A stretch of DNA of 64,000 nucleotides from assembly GCF_006335145.1 (NCBI RefSeq), contig NZ_VDMN01000012.1:1-64000 (forward strand), read 5' to 3'. Of the stretch, positions 35,656-44,628 are shown one piece after another. This DNA comes from Aliirhizobium smilacinae. Lineage in GTDB: Bacteria; Pseudomonadota; Alphaproteobacteria; Rhizobiales; Rhizobiaceae. The position numbers were made by a program, and so were the translations under genes. How positions within the stretch are numbered: the stretch's first letter is position 1; every line of letters begins with the position of its first letter. The notes beneath the pieces were generated by a model. That model did no database searches. It was given only the letters and a program-made list of their open reading frames with translations, and was not told the origin of the DNA.

Positions 35656-36579
35656 TTAGCGGATACCCTTGGAGGAAAGGTCGATGACCTGCGCGGCGGT
35701 TTCCTTGGTCACGAGGTTCGGACCGGAGGCGACGTCGCCACCCGGCATCAGCCCGTATTGCGCGTGGAGCGCCAAGAAAGAGACCGGCAGATAGCCTTGC
35801 AAGTACTGCTGCTGGTCGATCGAAAACGCCGCCTTGCCGTCTGCGATATCCTTGAGGAACCCGGCGGACATATCGAAAGTAGAGATCAGCACCTTGTCAC
35901 GGCCAAGTGCCTGGGCCGCCTTGACGGCAGGCTCGCCGACCAGAGAGGCATTGAGAGACAGAATAACGTCGAGGTCCTTGTCGGATTCCAGCGCCGCGCG
36001 CACCTTGGATTCGACCTCGGTCGGATCATTGGTGGTCGGCAGCACCTTCACTTCTTTACCGAACCCTTCGGCGAAACCGGCGCAGCGCTGGTCGAGCGAG
36101 ACGTTACCGACCTCCTGGTTAACGCAAATGGCTTTCTTGCCACCCATTTCAGCGAGCTTGGCTCCTGCGACCTTGCCGGCATCGAATTCCGACTGGCCGA
36201 CATGCAGTTTGGCACCGAGCTTGTGGGCGACATCCGAGCCGGAATTCATCGAGATGACGGGAATGCCGGCATCGACGGCACGTTTGATCGCCGGGCCGAG
36301 CGCATCGCCATCCGGGATCGATACGACGAGACCATCCGGATCCTGGTTGACGGCAGCGTCGATCAGCTGGCCCATGGCCACCATGTCAAAGGTTTCCGGC
36401 GAGCGGAACTCGACATTGACGCCGGTATCCTTGGCGGCCTTTTCGGCGCCATTCTTGACTACAGACCAGAACGGGTCGTTGGCCTGACCGTGTGCGACGA
36501 CGATGATATCGGTTGCGAGCGATGGGCTCGCGGCAGCGACGATCGCAATCGTTGCTGCTGCTGCAAGCAATTTCCTCAT
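35656..36579 (-). CDS. Sugar (probably myo-inositol) ABC transporter substrate-binding protein
   Basis: A 307-residue type I periplasmic binding protein (Peripla_BP_4). Its signal peptide MRKLLAAAATIAIVAAASPS is cleaved near residue 23, followed by DIIVVAHGQANDPFWSVVKN and VVSIPDGDALGPAIKRAVDA. The start at 36579 is preceded by GGGAGGAAGTC. It is placed second in the iol operon, after iolG and before permease and ATPase, so inositol is the likely ligand. A related fructose/ribose specificity cannot be excluded by sequence alone. Confidence 0.9.
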   Translation of the reverse strand: MRKLLAAAATIAIVAAASPSLATDIIVVAHGQANDPFWSVVKNGAEKAAKDTGVNVEFRSPETFDMVAMGQLIDAAVNQDPDGLVVSIPDGDALGPAIKRAVDAGIPVISMNSGSDVAHKLGAKLHVGQSEFDAGKVAGAKLAEMGGKKAICVNQEVGNVSLDQRCAGFAEGFGKEVKVLPTTNDPTEVESKVRAALESDKDLDVILSLNASLVGEPAVKAAQALGRDKVLISTFDMSAGFLKDIADGKAAFSIDQQQYLQGYLPVSFLALHAQYGLMPGGDVASGPNLVTKETAAQVIDLSSKGIR

Positions 36580-36721
36580 GACTTCCTCCCAGTTGAACAC
36601 CGGAACGCCACTCCCAGGCGTCCGTCATCCGGTCAGGCGGGACCGGCACCGAAAGCCCGCGGCACACTCCCCTGCTCCGCGGCAATCCTTGTTGCGCCGA
36701 CATCGGCCGGCAGCTTGACAA

Positions 36722-37711
36722 TCAGGTCAACGAAACCGGCTGGCCGGATTTCGCCGACGCGGTCGCAGCTTCGGCAAGCGCAAGTGCGGCAACACCGTCC
36801 TTGAGTGACACCGGAATGGAAGCGCCATCGAGAATGGCGGCGACAAATGCATCCCATTCCGCCGCATAGGCGCGCATGTAGCGTTCGAGGAAAAAAAACT
36901 CCGGCTTGGCGCTAGAAACGCCTTGCTTCGTTGCCTTCGAGACCGTGTTTTCCAGCACGTTGCCGGCAGACAGCAGCCCTTCCGAGCCAAGGATCTCGAC
37001 CCGTTGATCATAACCATAGACAGCGCGTCGGCTGTTCTTGATCACGGCGATACGTCCATCGGCATAAATTAGCGTCACCACCGCAGTATCGACATCACCG
37101 ACCTTGCCGATCTCGGGATCGACGATCGAGGTACCGGCGGCGTGCACCGTTTTCGGCACGTCGCCAAGCAGAAAGTTCGCCATGTCGAAATCGTGGATCA
37201 TCATGTCACGGAACAATCCGCCCGACACTTTTACATAGGCCACCGGCGGTGGCGCCGGATCAAAAGACGTAATCGACAGAAGTTCCGGCTTGCCGATCTC
37301 GCCAGCAGCGATCGACGCCTTGATCGCAGAGAAATTCGGATCAAAACGGCGGTTGAAGCCGATCATCACCGGCACGCCGGTCTTGCTCACCGCATCAAGG
37401 CAGCGTTGCGCACGGTCAAGCGATAGATCAACAGGCTTTTCGCAGAGCACGGCTTTGCCGGCCGCCGTCGCCTTCTCGATCAGGTCCGAATGAGTATCCG
37501 TCGACGTGGCGACCAACACCGCGTCTATTGAGGCATCCGACAGGATCGCCTCGGAACTGGCGACCTTTGCGCCATACACATCAGCCAGCGAATGCGCCGC
37601 ATCTCCGTTGACATCCGACACGGCAACCAGTTGGCTGCGGGCGTTACCGGCAATATTGACAGCATGCACGCGACCGATACGTCCCGCGCCGAGCAATCCG
37701 ATTTTTAGCAC
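36722..37711 (-). CDS. iolG: Inositol 2-dehydrogenase
   Basis: A 329-residue Gfo/Idh/MocA enzyme that oxidises myo-inositol to 2-keto-myo-inositol with NAD+. It has Rossmann GLLGAGRIGRVHA, EKPVDLSLDRA, GFNRRFDPNF and the catalytic FRDMMIHDFDMANFLLGD. Two starts compete. The ATG at 37717 directly abuts AGGAGG, while a GTG at 37711 has AGGAGG six bases upstream, so I choose the GTG. It is the first gene of the inositol operon, reading away from the LacI regulator across two tandem operators. A 142-base gap with no gene separates it from the SBP gene. Confidence 0.92.
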   Translation of the reverse strand: MLKIGLLGAGRIGRVHAVNIAGNARSQLVAVSDVNGDAAHSLADVYGAKVASSEAILSDASIDAVLVATSTDTHSDLIEKATAAGKAVLCEKPVDLSLDRAQRCLDAVSKTGVPVMIGFNRRFDPNFSAIKASIAAGEIGKPELLSITSFDPAPPPVAYVKVSGGLFRDMMIHDFDMANFLLGDVPKTVHAAGTSIVDPEIGKVGDVDTAVVTLIYADGRIAVIKNSRRAVYGYDQRVEILGSEGLLSAGNVLENTVSKATKQGVSSAKPEFFFLERYMRAYAAEWDAFVAAILDGASIPVSLKDGVAALALAEAATASAKSGQPVSLT

Positions 37712-37766
37712 TCTCATCCTCCTAAAAGGCAGCTCCCGACCGCCCTGGAATTGAGCATTGCAAGTT

Positions 37767-37805
37767 TTGCTCACGGGAGCAATAGGCATTTGCTCACGGG
37801 AGCAG
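37767..37805. promoter_or_regulatory. Two tandem LacI-type operators in the iolG-lacI intergenic region
   Basis: TTGCTCACGGGAGCAA (37767-37782) and TTGCTCACGGGAGCAG (37790-37805) are near-identical inverted repeats (TTGCTC-N4-GAGCAA), 23 bases centre to centre. They lie 56 bases before iolG and 32-74 bases before the possible starts of the regulator gene, so one dimer pair could control both directions. Confidence 0.75.
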
Positions 37806-37878
37806 AATTAATTGTTGAGAGATCGAATAAGAGGTTATGTATGAAGAGAACCGACCCAGAAGGATTCGGGAGATGGAT

Positions 37879-38901
37879 ATGCCAGACGACAGGAAACCCG
37901 CCTTTGCCAGCAATATAACCGCCGACGATGTGGCGGCCGAAGCCGGCGTCTCGCGTTGGACGGTTAACCGGGCGTTCCGTAAGGATGCATCCATTTCTCC
38001 AAAAAGCCTCGAAAAAGTACGCATCGTCGCCGAACGTCTGGGTTATGTGCCGGACCTGAGAGCAGCCAGCCTCGCGTCTGATCGCTCCAATCTGGTCGCT
38101 CTCCTGATTGACGACTTCGCCAATCCCCACAAGCTGGTGATGATGGAACGGTTGACCCGCATTCTTCGGCGCGAGGGCTGGGATATCCTTCTGGTCAACA
38201 CGCTCGACCGAAACGATGCTGGACATGCACTACTGAATGCCAGTCAGCGGCGCGTCGATGCCGTAATCCTGATCGGCATCCAGTTCGATGACGAGGTTCT
38301 TGATACGGCGCTGCATGCCCGCCGCTTTCGTAAACTAATCATATTTGCCCGTACCTCGCGCAATCCGAACACGATATCGATCGCCGTCGATGACGTGCAT
38401 GCCATGCGGGAAATTGCCAATTACGTTCATGAACGCGGTTATCGTCGCCCTTTGTTCCTCGCGGGACCGCGCACTTCATCTGCGCATCTGCTGCGCAAGG
38501 AAACGTTTGTCGACTATTGGCGTCAGCACTTTGGAAGCGAGCCGGAAACCATTTCAGTAGCCGCCTACGATCCGGATCTCGCTGCGGGCGTGGTCGAAAC
38601 TGCACTGGTCAACCGAAACAAGACGACGCTCCCGGATATTCTCGTCTGTGAGAACGACGCGCTCGCTATCGGCGCCACCGATTTCATCCGCCACAAACTC
38701 GGCTTGCGCATTCCCCAAGACATAGCGATCACAGGCTTCGACGACGTACCGCAGGCAGAAGGTGCCAATTATCGCCTAACCACATACCGCCAACCGCTGA
38801 CGGAAATGACTGAGTATCTCGTGAAAGTTCTCAGCAATGAAGAAGAGCGGGATTTTGATCGGTTATTTCAAGGAAGGCTGGTGATCCGCGAAAGCGCGTG
38901 A
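37879..38901 (+). CDS. LacI-family transcriptional regulator (inositol operon)
   Basis: A 340-residue LacI-type repressor. The HTH is at the N-terminus (ITADDVAAEAGVSRWTVNRA) with hinge helix PDLRAASLAS, followed by a periplasmic-binding-type ligand domain ending with ITGFDDVPQAEGANYRLTTY. I prefer the ATG at 37879 because GGGAG sits six bases upstream; an in-frame ATG at 37837 is also possible. It is divergent from iolG across two TTGCTC-N4-GAGCAA operators. Characterised iol operons usually use an RpiR or DeoR type IolR, so a LacI regulator is less common here. Confidence 0.9.
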   Translation: MPDDRKPAFASNITADDVAAEAGVSRWTVNRAFRKDASISPKSLEKVRIVAERLGYVPDLRAASLASDRSNLVALLIDDFANPHKLVMMERLTRILRREGWDILLVNTLDRNDAGHALLNASQRRVDAVILIGIQFDDEVLDTALHARRFRKLIIFARTSRNPNTISIAVDDVHAMREIANYVHERGYRRPLFLAGPRTSSAHLLRKETFVDYWRQHFGSEPETISVAAYDPDLAAGVVETALVNRNKTTLPDILVCENDALAIGATDFIRHKLGLRIPQDIAITGFDDVPQAEGANYRLTTYRQPLTEMTEYLVKVLSNEEERDFDRLFQGRLVIRESA

Positions 38902-38903
38902 TC

Positions 38904-38928
38904 GTGCGGGCCGATGCGGCGCCCGCAC
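38904..38928. terminator. Bidirectional hairpin between two convergent lacI-type genes
   Basis: GTGCGGGC and GCCCGCAC form a perfect 8-bp stem with a 9-base loop, directly after the stop of the first regulator and 37 bases from the end of the convergent one. There is no T-run on either strand. Confidence 0.5.
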
Positions 38929-38964
38929 AGGAGGTAGAAAGAACTCGCCGCACGGATGTGAGCC

Positions 38965-39981
38965 TTACCCGCCTCGGACCGAGCCGCGCCACACGAGCTG
39001 TGCCTCTAGCTTGCACGAATTCTCGTCACTGAGGATGGGCTGGGCAAGCCAGGAAACAGCCTCCTCCGCGATCCGGTCGACGGGCTGCGAGAATGTGGTG
39101 AGATTGTAGGAGGACCAGGACGACTGCTCGATGTCGTCGAAACCGATGATGCACAGATCGTCGGGCACCGTGAGCCTGAACTGGTGCCTTGCGGTATCCA
39201 TCAATCCGCAGGCCAGCAGATCGTTGGCGCAGAAAATCGCGTCCGGACGGGCTTCGCGGGTCAGCAGCCGCTGCGCCAGGACGACTCCGCTCTGGTAACG
39301 AGTTGGCCCGTAGCGCTCGATGGTGATCTCGAAGCCGTGCTCGCGCCCGGCAGCGCGAAAGCCTTCCTCTCGCGCCATTAGGCTCGGCGTCCCGACATCG
39401 GAATTGGCGAAAGCAAAGCTTCGACAGCCCGCCCGCAGGAAGGCGATAAACGCACGCCGCGCTGCCTCGCGGTCATGAAGATTGATCCTGAGCGCGCCAT
39501 CGCGCTGCTCATCGCGATTGATCAGCACCAGCCGCTGGCCGCTTTTGACGCATAGTTCAGTGATCGACTTATCCGGCATGCCAGACAGGATGATCGAAGC
39601 GTCGGCCCGGTAGCTGATCGCTTGCCGCAGCGCCTGGTCGACACTATTGTCCGAACGATCTGTGTTGATCAGCATCGCAACCTTAGATGCGCTCTGCAGC
39701 TGGCGCGTCAGGGCGCGGATGAGGCTGGCCCGATAGGGCGTGTCGAGTTCCGAGACGATCAGGCAGACGATGCCGCTTTCGTTGCGCATCAACCCGCGTG
39801 CCAGATGGTTGACGTGATATCCAAGCGCTTCCGCAGCCTCCACCACTCGCCGCCGTGTCTCCTCCGAGACGCTCGCGCCAGGCGTGAACGTGCGCGAGAC
39901 GGCCGAGCGGGATACGCCCGCACGGTGTGCGACCTCTTTCGCACTGACGAATATCTTGCGGTTCACGACCTGTCTCCCCAT
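38965..39981 (-). CDS. LacI-family transcriptional regulator (organophosphate uptake operon)
   Basis: A 338-residue LacI-type regulator: HTH VSAKEVAHRAGVSRSAVSRT, hinge VNHLARGLMRNESG, ligand domain with IIGFDDIEQSSWSSYNLTTF. The start at 39981 matches the family; the upstream in-frame extension has no ribosome site and unlike composition. It is divergent from the AfuA-type SBP gene, with two matching TTGCA-N6-TGCAA operators in between. It probably represses the ten-kilobase operon 40165-49696 and itself. Likely effector: a sugar phosphate or its dephosphorylated sugar. Confidence 0.92.
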   Translation of the reverse strand: MGRQVVNRKIFVSAKEVAHRAGVSRSAVSRTFTPGASVSEETRRRVVEAAEALGYHVNHLARGLMRNESGIVCLIVSELDTPYRASLIRALTRQLQSASKVAMLINTDRSDNSVDQALRQAISYRADASIILSGMPDKSITELCVKSGQRLVLINRDEQRDGALRINLHDREAARRAFIAFLRAGCRSFAFANSDVGTPSLMAREEGFRAAGREHGFEITIERYGPTRYQSGVVLAQRLLTREARPDAIFCANDLLACGLMDTARHQFRLTVPDDLCIIGFDDIEQSSWSSYNLTTFSQPVDRIAEEAVSWLAQPILSDENSCKLEAQLVWRGSVRGG

Positions 39982-39997
39982 TGCTTCATGCCTATTT

Positions 39998-40120
39998 TTG
40001 CAATCGAGTGCAACAGGGATATGACAAGCTGATCCTCGCTCGATCCCTGAAAATCGAGACAAGCAGAATATACGATTGACAAAACACATAACTGCATGGA
40101 ACCATTGCACACGCTTGCAA
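39998..40120. promoter_or_regulatory. Paired LacI-type operators and divergent promoter region
   Basis: TTGCAATCGAGTGCAA (39998-40013) and TTGCACACGCTTGCAA (40105-40120) share the inverted repeat TTGCA-N6-TGCAA. Their centres are 107 bases apart, about ten helical turns. The first is 17 bases before the regulator start. The second follows a TTGACA (-35, 40076-40081) and covers the probable start of the rightward transcript. This layout suits repression by DNA looping. Confidence 0.7.
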
Positions 40121-40164
40121 GAGCGTAGCGATGTGGAGGCGTCGCTTAATCTGGGAGGATTACC

Positions 40165-41190
40165 ATGCGTCTTGCTTTAATGGCGTCAGTCGCCTTGGCT
40201 GGCCTGACAATGAATGCGGCAACCAGCCGCGCCGCCGAAGAACTTAATCTGATCTGCTCTGCAGATGTGGTCATCTGCGAAATGATGCAGCAGATGTTCC
40301 AGACGGATACCGGCATTCAGGTCAATATGGTTCGCCTTTCGTCCGGCGAGACCTACGCGAAAATTCGCGCCGAAGCGCGCAACCCGAAGACCGATATCTG
40401 GTGGGCCGGCACCGGTGATCCGCATCTGCAGGCGGCATCCGAGGGACTGACGCAGGAATACAAGTCGCCGTTGCTCGCCGGATTGCAGGACTGGGCGAAG
40501 AAGCAGGCCGAAAGCTCGGGCTACCGGACCGTGGGCGTCTATGCCGGCGCGCTCGGCTGGGGCTACAACACCGAGATATTCAGTCAAAAGAACTATAAGG
40601 AGCCTAAGTGCTGGGCCGACCTTCTGGATGCGTCCTTCAAGGGCGAAATTCAGATGGCCAATCCGAATTCATCCGGCACCGCCTATACGGCGCTCGCCAC
40701 CCTCGTGCAGATCATGGGCGAGGACAAGGCATTCGAATATCTGAAAAACCTCAACGCCAATGTGTCGCAATATACAAAGTCGGGTTCGGCGCCGGTCAAG
40801 GCGGCAGCGCGTGGCGAAACCGCGCTCGGCATCGTCTTCATGCATGACGCCGTGGCGCAGACGGCGGAAGGGTTTCCGGTAAAGTCCGTCGCGCCATGCG
40901 AAGGCACCGGCTACGAGATCGGCTCCATGTCGATCGTCAAGGGTGCCCGCAATCTGGACAATGCGAAGAGATGGTATGACTGGGCGCTGAAGGCCGACGT
41001 GCAGTCGCACATGAAGGACGCGAAATCCTTCCAGCTGCCGTCCAATTCCAAAGCAGAAGTGCCGAAGGAATCGCCGAAGTTCGAGGATATCAAACTGATC
41101 GATTACGACTTCAAGACCTATGGCGATCCGACCGAGCGCAAGAAATTGCTCGAGCGCTGGGACAGGGAAATCGGCGCGAACGCCAACTGA
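40165..41190 (+). CDS. ABC transporter substrate-binding protein (AfuA-like)
   Basis: A 341-residue type II periplasmic binding protein. Its signal peptide MRLALMASVALAGLTMNAAT is cleaved near residue 24. The mature protein has TDIWWAGTGDPHLQAASEGL, GALGWGYNTEIF and FQLPSNSKAEVPKESPKFED followed by YDFKTYGDPTERKKLLERWD. These are typical of AfuA/FbpA-type proteins annotated as iron(III) binders. In Actinobacillus pleuropneumoniae AfuA binds hexose and heptose phosphates, and the downstream phosphatase and Ugp genes favour that reading here. GGGAGGATTACC precedes the ATG. It is the first gene of the operon. Confidence 0.87.
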   Translation: MRLALMASVALAGLTMNAATSRAAEELNLICSADVVICEMMQQMFQTDTGIQVNMVRLSSGETYAKIRAEARNPKTDIWWAGTGDPHLQAASEGLTQEYKSPLLAGLQDWAKKQAESSGYRTVGVYAGALGWGYNTEIFSQKNYKEPKCWADLLDASFKGEIQMANPNSSGTAYTALATLVQIMGEDKAFEYLKNLNANVSQYTKSGSAPVKAAARGETALGIVFMHDAVAQTAEGFPVKSVAPCEGTGYEIGSMSIVKGARNLDNAKRWYDWALKADVQSHMKDAKSFQLPSNSKAEVPKESPKFEDIKLIDYDFKTYGDPTERKKLLERWDREIGANAN

Positions 41191-41204
41191 TCTCGAACGT
41201 CGCC

Positions 41205-41244
41205 GCCGCGCCCCGCGTTTGCACTGCATCTCGTTCGGCGCGGC
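41205..41244 (+). terminator. Intercistronic hairpin after the AfuA-like gene
   Basis: GCCGCGCC and GGCGCGGC form a perfect 8-bp stem with a 24-base loop in the 88-base gap before the permease gene. No T-run follows, which fits partial attenuation or 3'-end protection. Confidence 0.5.
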
Positions 41245-41278
41245 CGACATCACTTGTCTCGACTGATGAGGTCGCTGG

Positions 41279-43531
41279 ATGATGCGAGAGCTTCCGGCCA
41301 TGGATAATCGCAACCGCAGACTGGATACCGCCCTGGCCATCGGCCTTGCGGTTCTCGTCGTCGTTCCCTGGTATCGGATCGACAAGGGGTTCCTGTCGTT
41401 CGCCTGGCTTGGCGACTTTCCAAGCGAGGCGTCCGTCGCGCCTGGCATCCTGCAGATCTTTTTGCACGGAAGGGTGTGGCTGATCGGAGTGCTCGTCGCC
41501 CTTGCGCTTGCCTTGAGCGCCCGCTTCGTTGCCGATCCCATGACCCGCGGCAGGCTTCTCGCATGGGCCGGCGGCCTCGGCGTCCTGTTCCTTGTGTTGC
41601 AGGGACTGGCCATCGGCATATCCGGCTGGAACTGGACGATGGCGGACACCGTTTTCGGCCCGCTTCGGGACGGGCAGCCGCCGATGGGTGCCGGCGCAGT
41701 CCTCTCCTCCATCACCTTCGTGCTCCTTTTCTCCTTCGGTCTTGCCGAACGCGGCATCATGCGCGGCGACGCCTTTGTCGTCTCGACGATCTCCATCCTG
41801 GTCTTCCTGGTCGCCGTCTTCGTTTTCTATCCGATCGGCAGCATGTTCATCGGCGCCTTCCAGGATTTCGACGGTTCGATGAATGTCGACGGCTTCAGCC
41901 GCAACTTCGTCGATCCCTCGATCTGGAGCCTCGACTGCCTGATCGGGGGCGCTCGTTGCGGCATTGCCTGGCGCACGCTCTTCCTGGCGATCCTGACCGC
42001 CGGCGCATCGACCCTGCTCGGCCTGGCCTTCGCGCTGGTCGCGACGCGCACCCGCTTTCCCTTCAAGAAGGGACTACGGCTTTTGACCGTTCTGCCGATC
42101 ATCACCCCGCCCTTTGTCATCGGTCTGGCGCTGACGCTACTCTTCGGCCGTGCCGGCGTGGTAACCAAGACGCTGGCCGCCACCTTCGACATCGAACCGG
42201 GCCGCTGGCTCTACGGCCTCACCGGCATATGGATCGCCCAGGTCCTGTCGTTCACGCCGATCTCCTTCCTCGTCCTCATCGGTGTCGTCGAGGGCGTCAG
42301 CCCGTCTATGGAGGAGGCGTCGCAGACGCTGCGCGCCGATCGCTGGCGCACCTTCTGGCGGGTATCTCTGCCATTGATGAAACCCGGTCTCGCCAACGCC
42401 TTCCTGATCGGCTTCATCGAGAGCATGGCCGATTTCGGTAATCCCCTGGTGCTCGGCGGAAGCCACGGCGTGCTGTCGACGGAAATCTTCTTTGCGGTCG
42501 TTGGGTCGCAGAACGATCCGTCGCGCGCCGCCGTTCTTGCGATGATCTTGCTTTTCTTCACCTTGTCGGCCTTCCTTGCCCAGCGCATCTGGCTGGCGGG
42601 CAAGAATTTCGCTACCGTCACCGGCAAGGGAGATAGCGGCGCGCACATCGCCCTGCCCCGCCCGTTGTCGATCGGCGTCCATGCCGTCGTCATACCGTGG
42701 ATGATCTTCACGCTCGTGGTCTACGGCATGATCATCTTCGGCGGCTTCGTCAAAACCTGGGGCCTCGACAACACGCTGACGCTCGCCCATTACGCCAAGG
42801 CCTTCTCCGTGACGATCCGCGACGGCTCGCTGGTCTGGACCGGTGTCGCCTGGAACTCCTTCTGGACGACCATGGAGATCGCGCTGATCTCGGCACCGCT
42901 GACGGCTGCCGTTGGGCTCGCCACCGCGTATGTCATCGTGCGCCAGAAATTCGCCGGCCGGAACCTCTTCGAATTCGCGCTGATGATGAGCTTTGCCATT
43001 CCCGGCACCGTCATCGGCATCAGCTACATCATAGCCTTCAACCTGCCGCCGCTGGAAATGACCGGCACGGCACTGATCCTCGTCGCCTGCTTCGTGTTCC
43101 GCAACATGCCGGTGGGCGTGCGTGGCGGCATTGCCGCAATGAGCCAGCTCGACAAGAGCCTTGACGAGGCCTCGATGACGCTGCGGGCCAACAGTTTCCG
43201 CACCATCCGCAGGGTCATCCTGCCGCTCCTGCGGCCGGCGATCACCGCAGCGCTCGTCTACTCCTTCGTGCGCGCGATCACTTCGATCAGCGCCGTCGTC
43301 TTCCTCGTCAGCGCCCAGTACAACATGGCGACATCCTATATCGTGGGCTTGGTCGAGAACGGCGAATATGGCGTGGCGATTGCCTATTCATCGATGTTGA
43401 TCTTCGTGATGATCGCCGTCATCACCGGTTTCCAGTTTCTGGTCGGCGAGCGCCGGCTGCGCCGGGAAAACCGCATCTCCGGCTTGGCGAAACAGACCCT
43501 TCCCGTGCTTACCGAGGAGAAAACCGCATGA
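41279..43531 (+). CDS. ABC transporter permease, fused double-domain (AfuB/FbpB-like)
   Basis: A 750-residue inner-membrane protein made of two BPD_transp_1 permease units in one chain. Each has an EAA loop: EEASQTLRADRWRTFWRVSL followed by PLMKPGL in the first half, and DEASMTLRANSFRTIRRVIL followed by PLLRPAI in the second. The fused form is usual for AfuB/FbpB/SfuB, so one polypeptide forms the whole pore. The extended N-terminus adds several extra membrane segments (VLFLVLQGLAIGISGWNW). It overlaps the ATPase gene by ATGA. Confidence 0.9.
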   Translation: MMRELPAMDNRNRRLDTALAIGLAVLVVVPWYRIDKGFLSFAWLGDFPSEASVAPGILQIFLHGRVWLIGVLVALALALSARFVADPMTRGRLLAWAGGLGVLFLVLQGLAIGISGWNWTMADTVFGPLRDGQPPMGAGAVLSSITFVLLFSFGLAERGIMRGDAFVVSTISILVFLVAVFVFYPIGSMFIGAFQDFDGSMNVDGFSRNFVDPSIWSLDCLIGGARCGIAWRTLFLAILTAGASTLLGLAFALVATRTRFPFKKGLRLLTVLPIITPPFVIGLALTLLFGRAGVVTKTLAATFDIEPGRWLYGLTGIWIAQVLSFTPISFLVLIGVVEGVSPSMEEASQTLRADRWRTFWRVSLPLMKPGLANAFLIGFIESMADFGNPLVLGGSHGVLSTEIFFAVVGSQNDPSRAAVLAMILLFFTLSAFLAQRIWLAGKNFATVTGKGDSGAHIALPRPLSIGVHAVVIPWMIFTLVVYGMIIFGGFVKTWGLDNTLTLAHYAKAFSVTIRDGSLVWTGVAWNSFWTTMEIALISAPLTAAVGLATAYVIVRQKFAGRNLFEFALMMSFAIPGTVIGISYIIAFNLPPLEMTGTALILVACFVFRNMPVGVRGGIAAMSQLDKSLDEASMTLRANSFRTIRRVILPLLRPAITAALVYSFVRAITSISAVVFLVSAQYNMATSYIVGLVENGEYGVAIAYSSMLIFVMIAVITGFQFLVGERRLRRENRISGLAKQTLPVLTEEKTA

Positions 43532-44586
43532 CCCGCAGCCCAGGTTCGGTCACCTTCCAGAACGTGCGCAAGACATTCGGCGCCTTCACCGCCATCGCCG
43601 ACCTGTCGCTCACCGTCGAGCCCGGCACGCTGGTGACGCTGCTCGGCCCGTCCGGCTGCGGCAAGACGACGACGCTGCGCATGCTGGCCGGCCTTGAACA
43701 TCCGACCTCCGGGCGCATCCTGATCGGCGGAAAGGACGTCACCATGCTGCCCGCAAACGAGCGCGACGTCTCCATGGTGTTCCAGTCTTACGCACTGTTT
43801 CCGCATATGAACTCGCTCGCCAATGTCGCCTACGGGCTGGAATCCTCCGGATTGGCCAAAAAGGAGGCACGGGAAAAGGCCGAGCATGGACTGGAACTCG
43901 TCGGCCTTGCCAGCATGGGTCACCGCCTACCGGCGGAACTCTCAGGCGGCCAGCAGCAGCGCGTCGCCGTCGCACGCGCGCTGGTGCTCGAGCCGCAGGT
44001 GCTGCTGCTCGATGAGCCGCTCTCCAACCTCGACGCCCGTCTTCGCCGGCGGGTGCGCACCGAAATCCGCGAATTGCAGCAAAGGCTGCAGTTCACCGCC
44101 GTTTATGTCACCCACGATCAGGACGAGGCGCTTGCCGTCTCCGACAAGATCATCGTCATGAAGGACGGCGAGATCGCTCAGCAGGGAAGCCCGCGGGAAC
44201 TCTACGAAGCCCCCGCGTCTCCTTTCATCGCCGACTTCATCGGCGAGGCGAATGTCGTCGCCTGTGAGGTCATAGATATCAGCGGCGCCAATGCGACGGT
44301 AACGGTCGAGGGCCTCAGTCATCTGGTCCCGTCACGTGGTGCCAAGCCCGGCCTCGGCAAGCTCGCCGTCCGCCCTAACGCAATCATCTTAGAGCCGGCG
44401 GAGAGCGCCGCGTTTCCTGGGCGGATCAGCCATGCGGCCTATCTTGGCGATCACATTGAATACGAGGCTGAAACGAGTGGCGGGACCCTTTACATCGTGG
44501 ACCCGTCGGTGGACCGCCCGCTGGCAACAGGCACGCCGGTCGCTATCGGCTTCAAGAACCGCGGCATCGCCATCATCGCTGACTGA
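43528..44586 (+). CDS. ABC transporter ATP-binding protein (AfuC/PotA-like)
   Basis: A 352-residue ATPase: Walker A GPSGCGKTT, signature ELSGGQQQRVAVA, Walker B VLLLDEPLSNLDARLRRRV, H-loop THDQDEA, and a C-terminal TOBE_2 domain (LAVRPNAIILEPAE onward). It starts inside the permease stop codon. It pairs with the double permease and the AfuA-like binding protein. Confidence 0.92.
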   Translation: MTRSPGSVTFQNVRKTFGAFTAIADLSLTVEPGTLVTLLGPSGCGKTTTLRMLAGLEHPTSGRILIGGKDVTMLPANERDVSMVFQSYALFPHMNSLANVAYGLESSGLAKKEAREKAEHGLELVGLASMGHRLPAELSGGQQQRVAVARALVLEPQVLLLDEPLSNLDARLRRRVRTEIRELQQRLQFTAVYVTHDQDEALAVSDKIIVMKDGEIAQQGSPRELYEAPASPFIADFIGEANVVACEVIDISGANATVTVEGLSHLVPSRGAKPGLGKLAVRPNAIILEPAESAAFPGRISHAAYLGDHIEYEAETSGGTLYIVDPSVDRPLATGTPVAIGFKNRGIAIIAD

Positions 44587-44628
44587 GCGGCAGACAGCGC
44601 AGGACATGAGAGACAAGGACGATGATTG

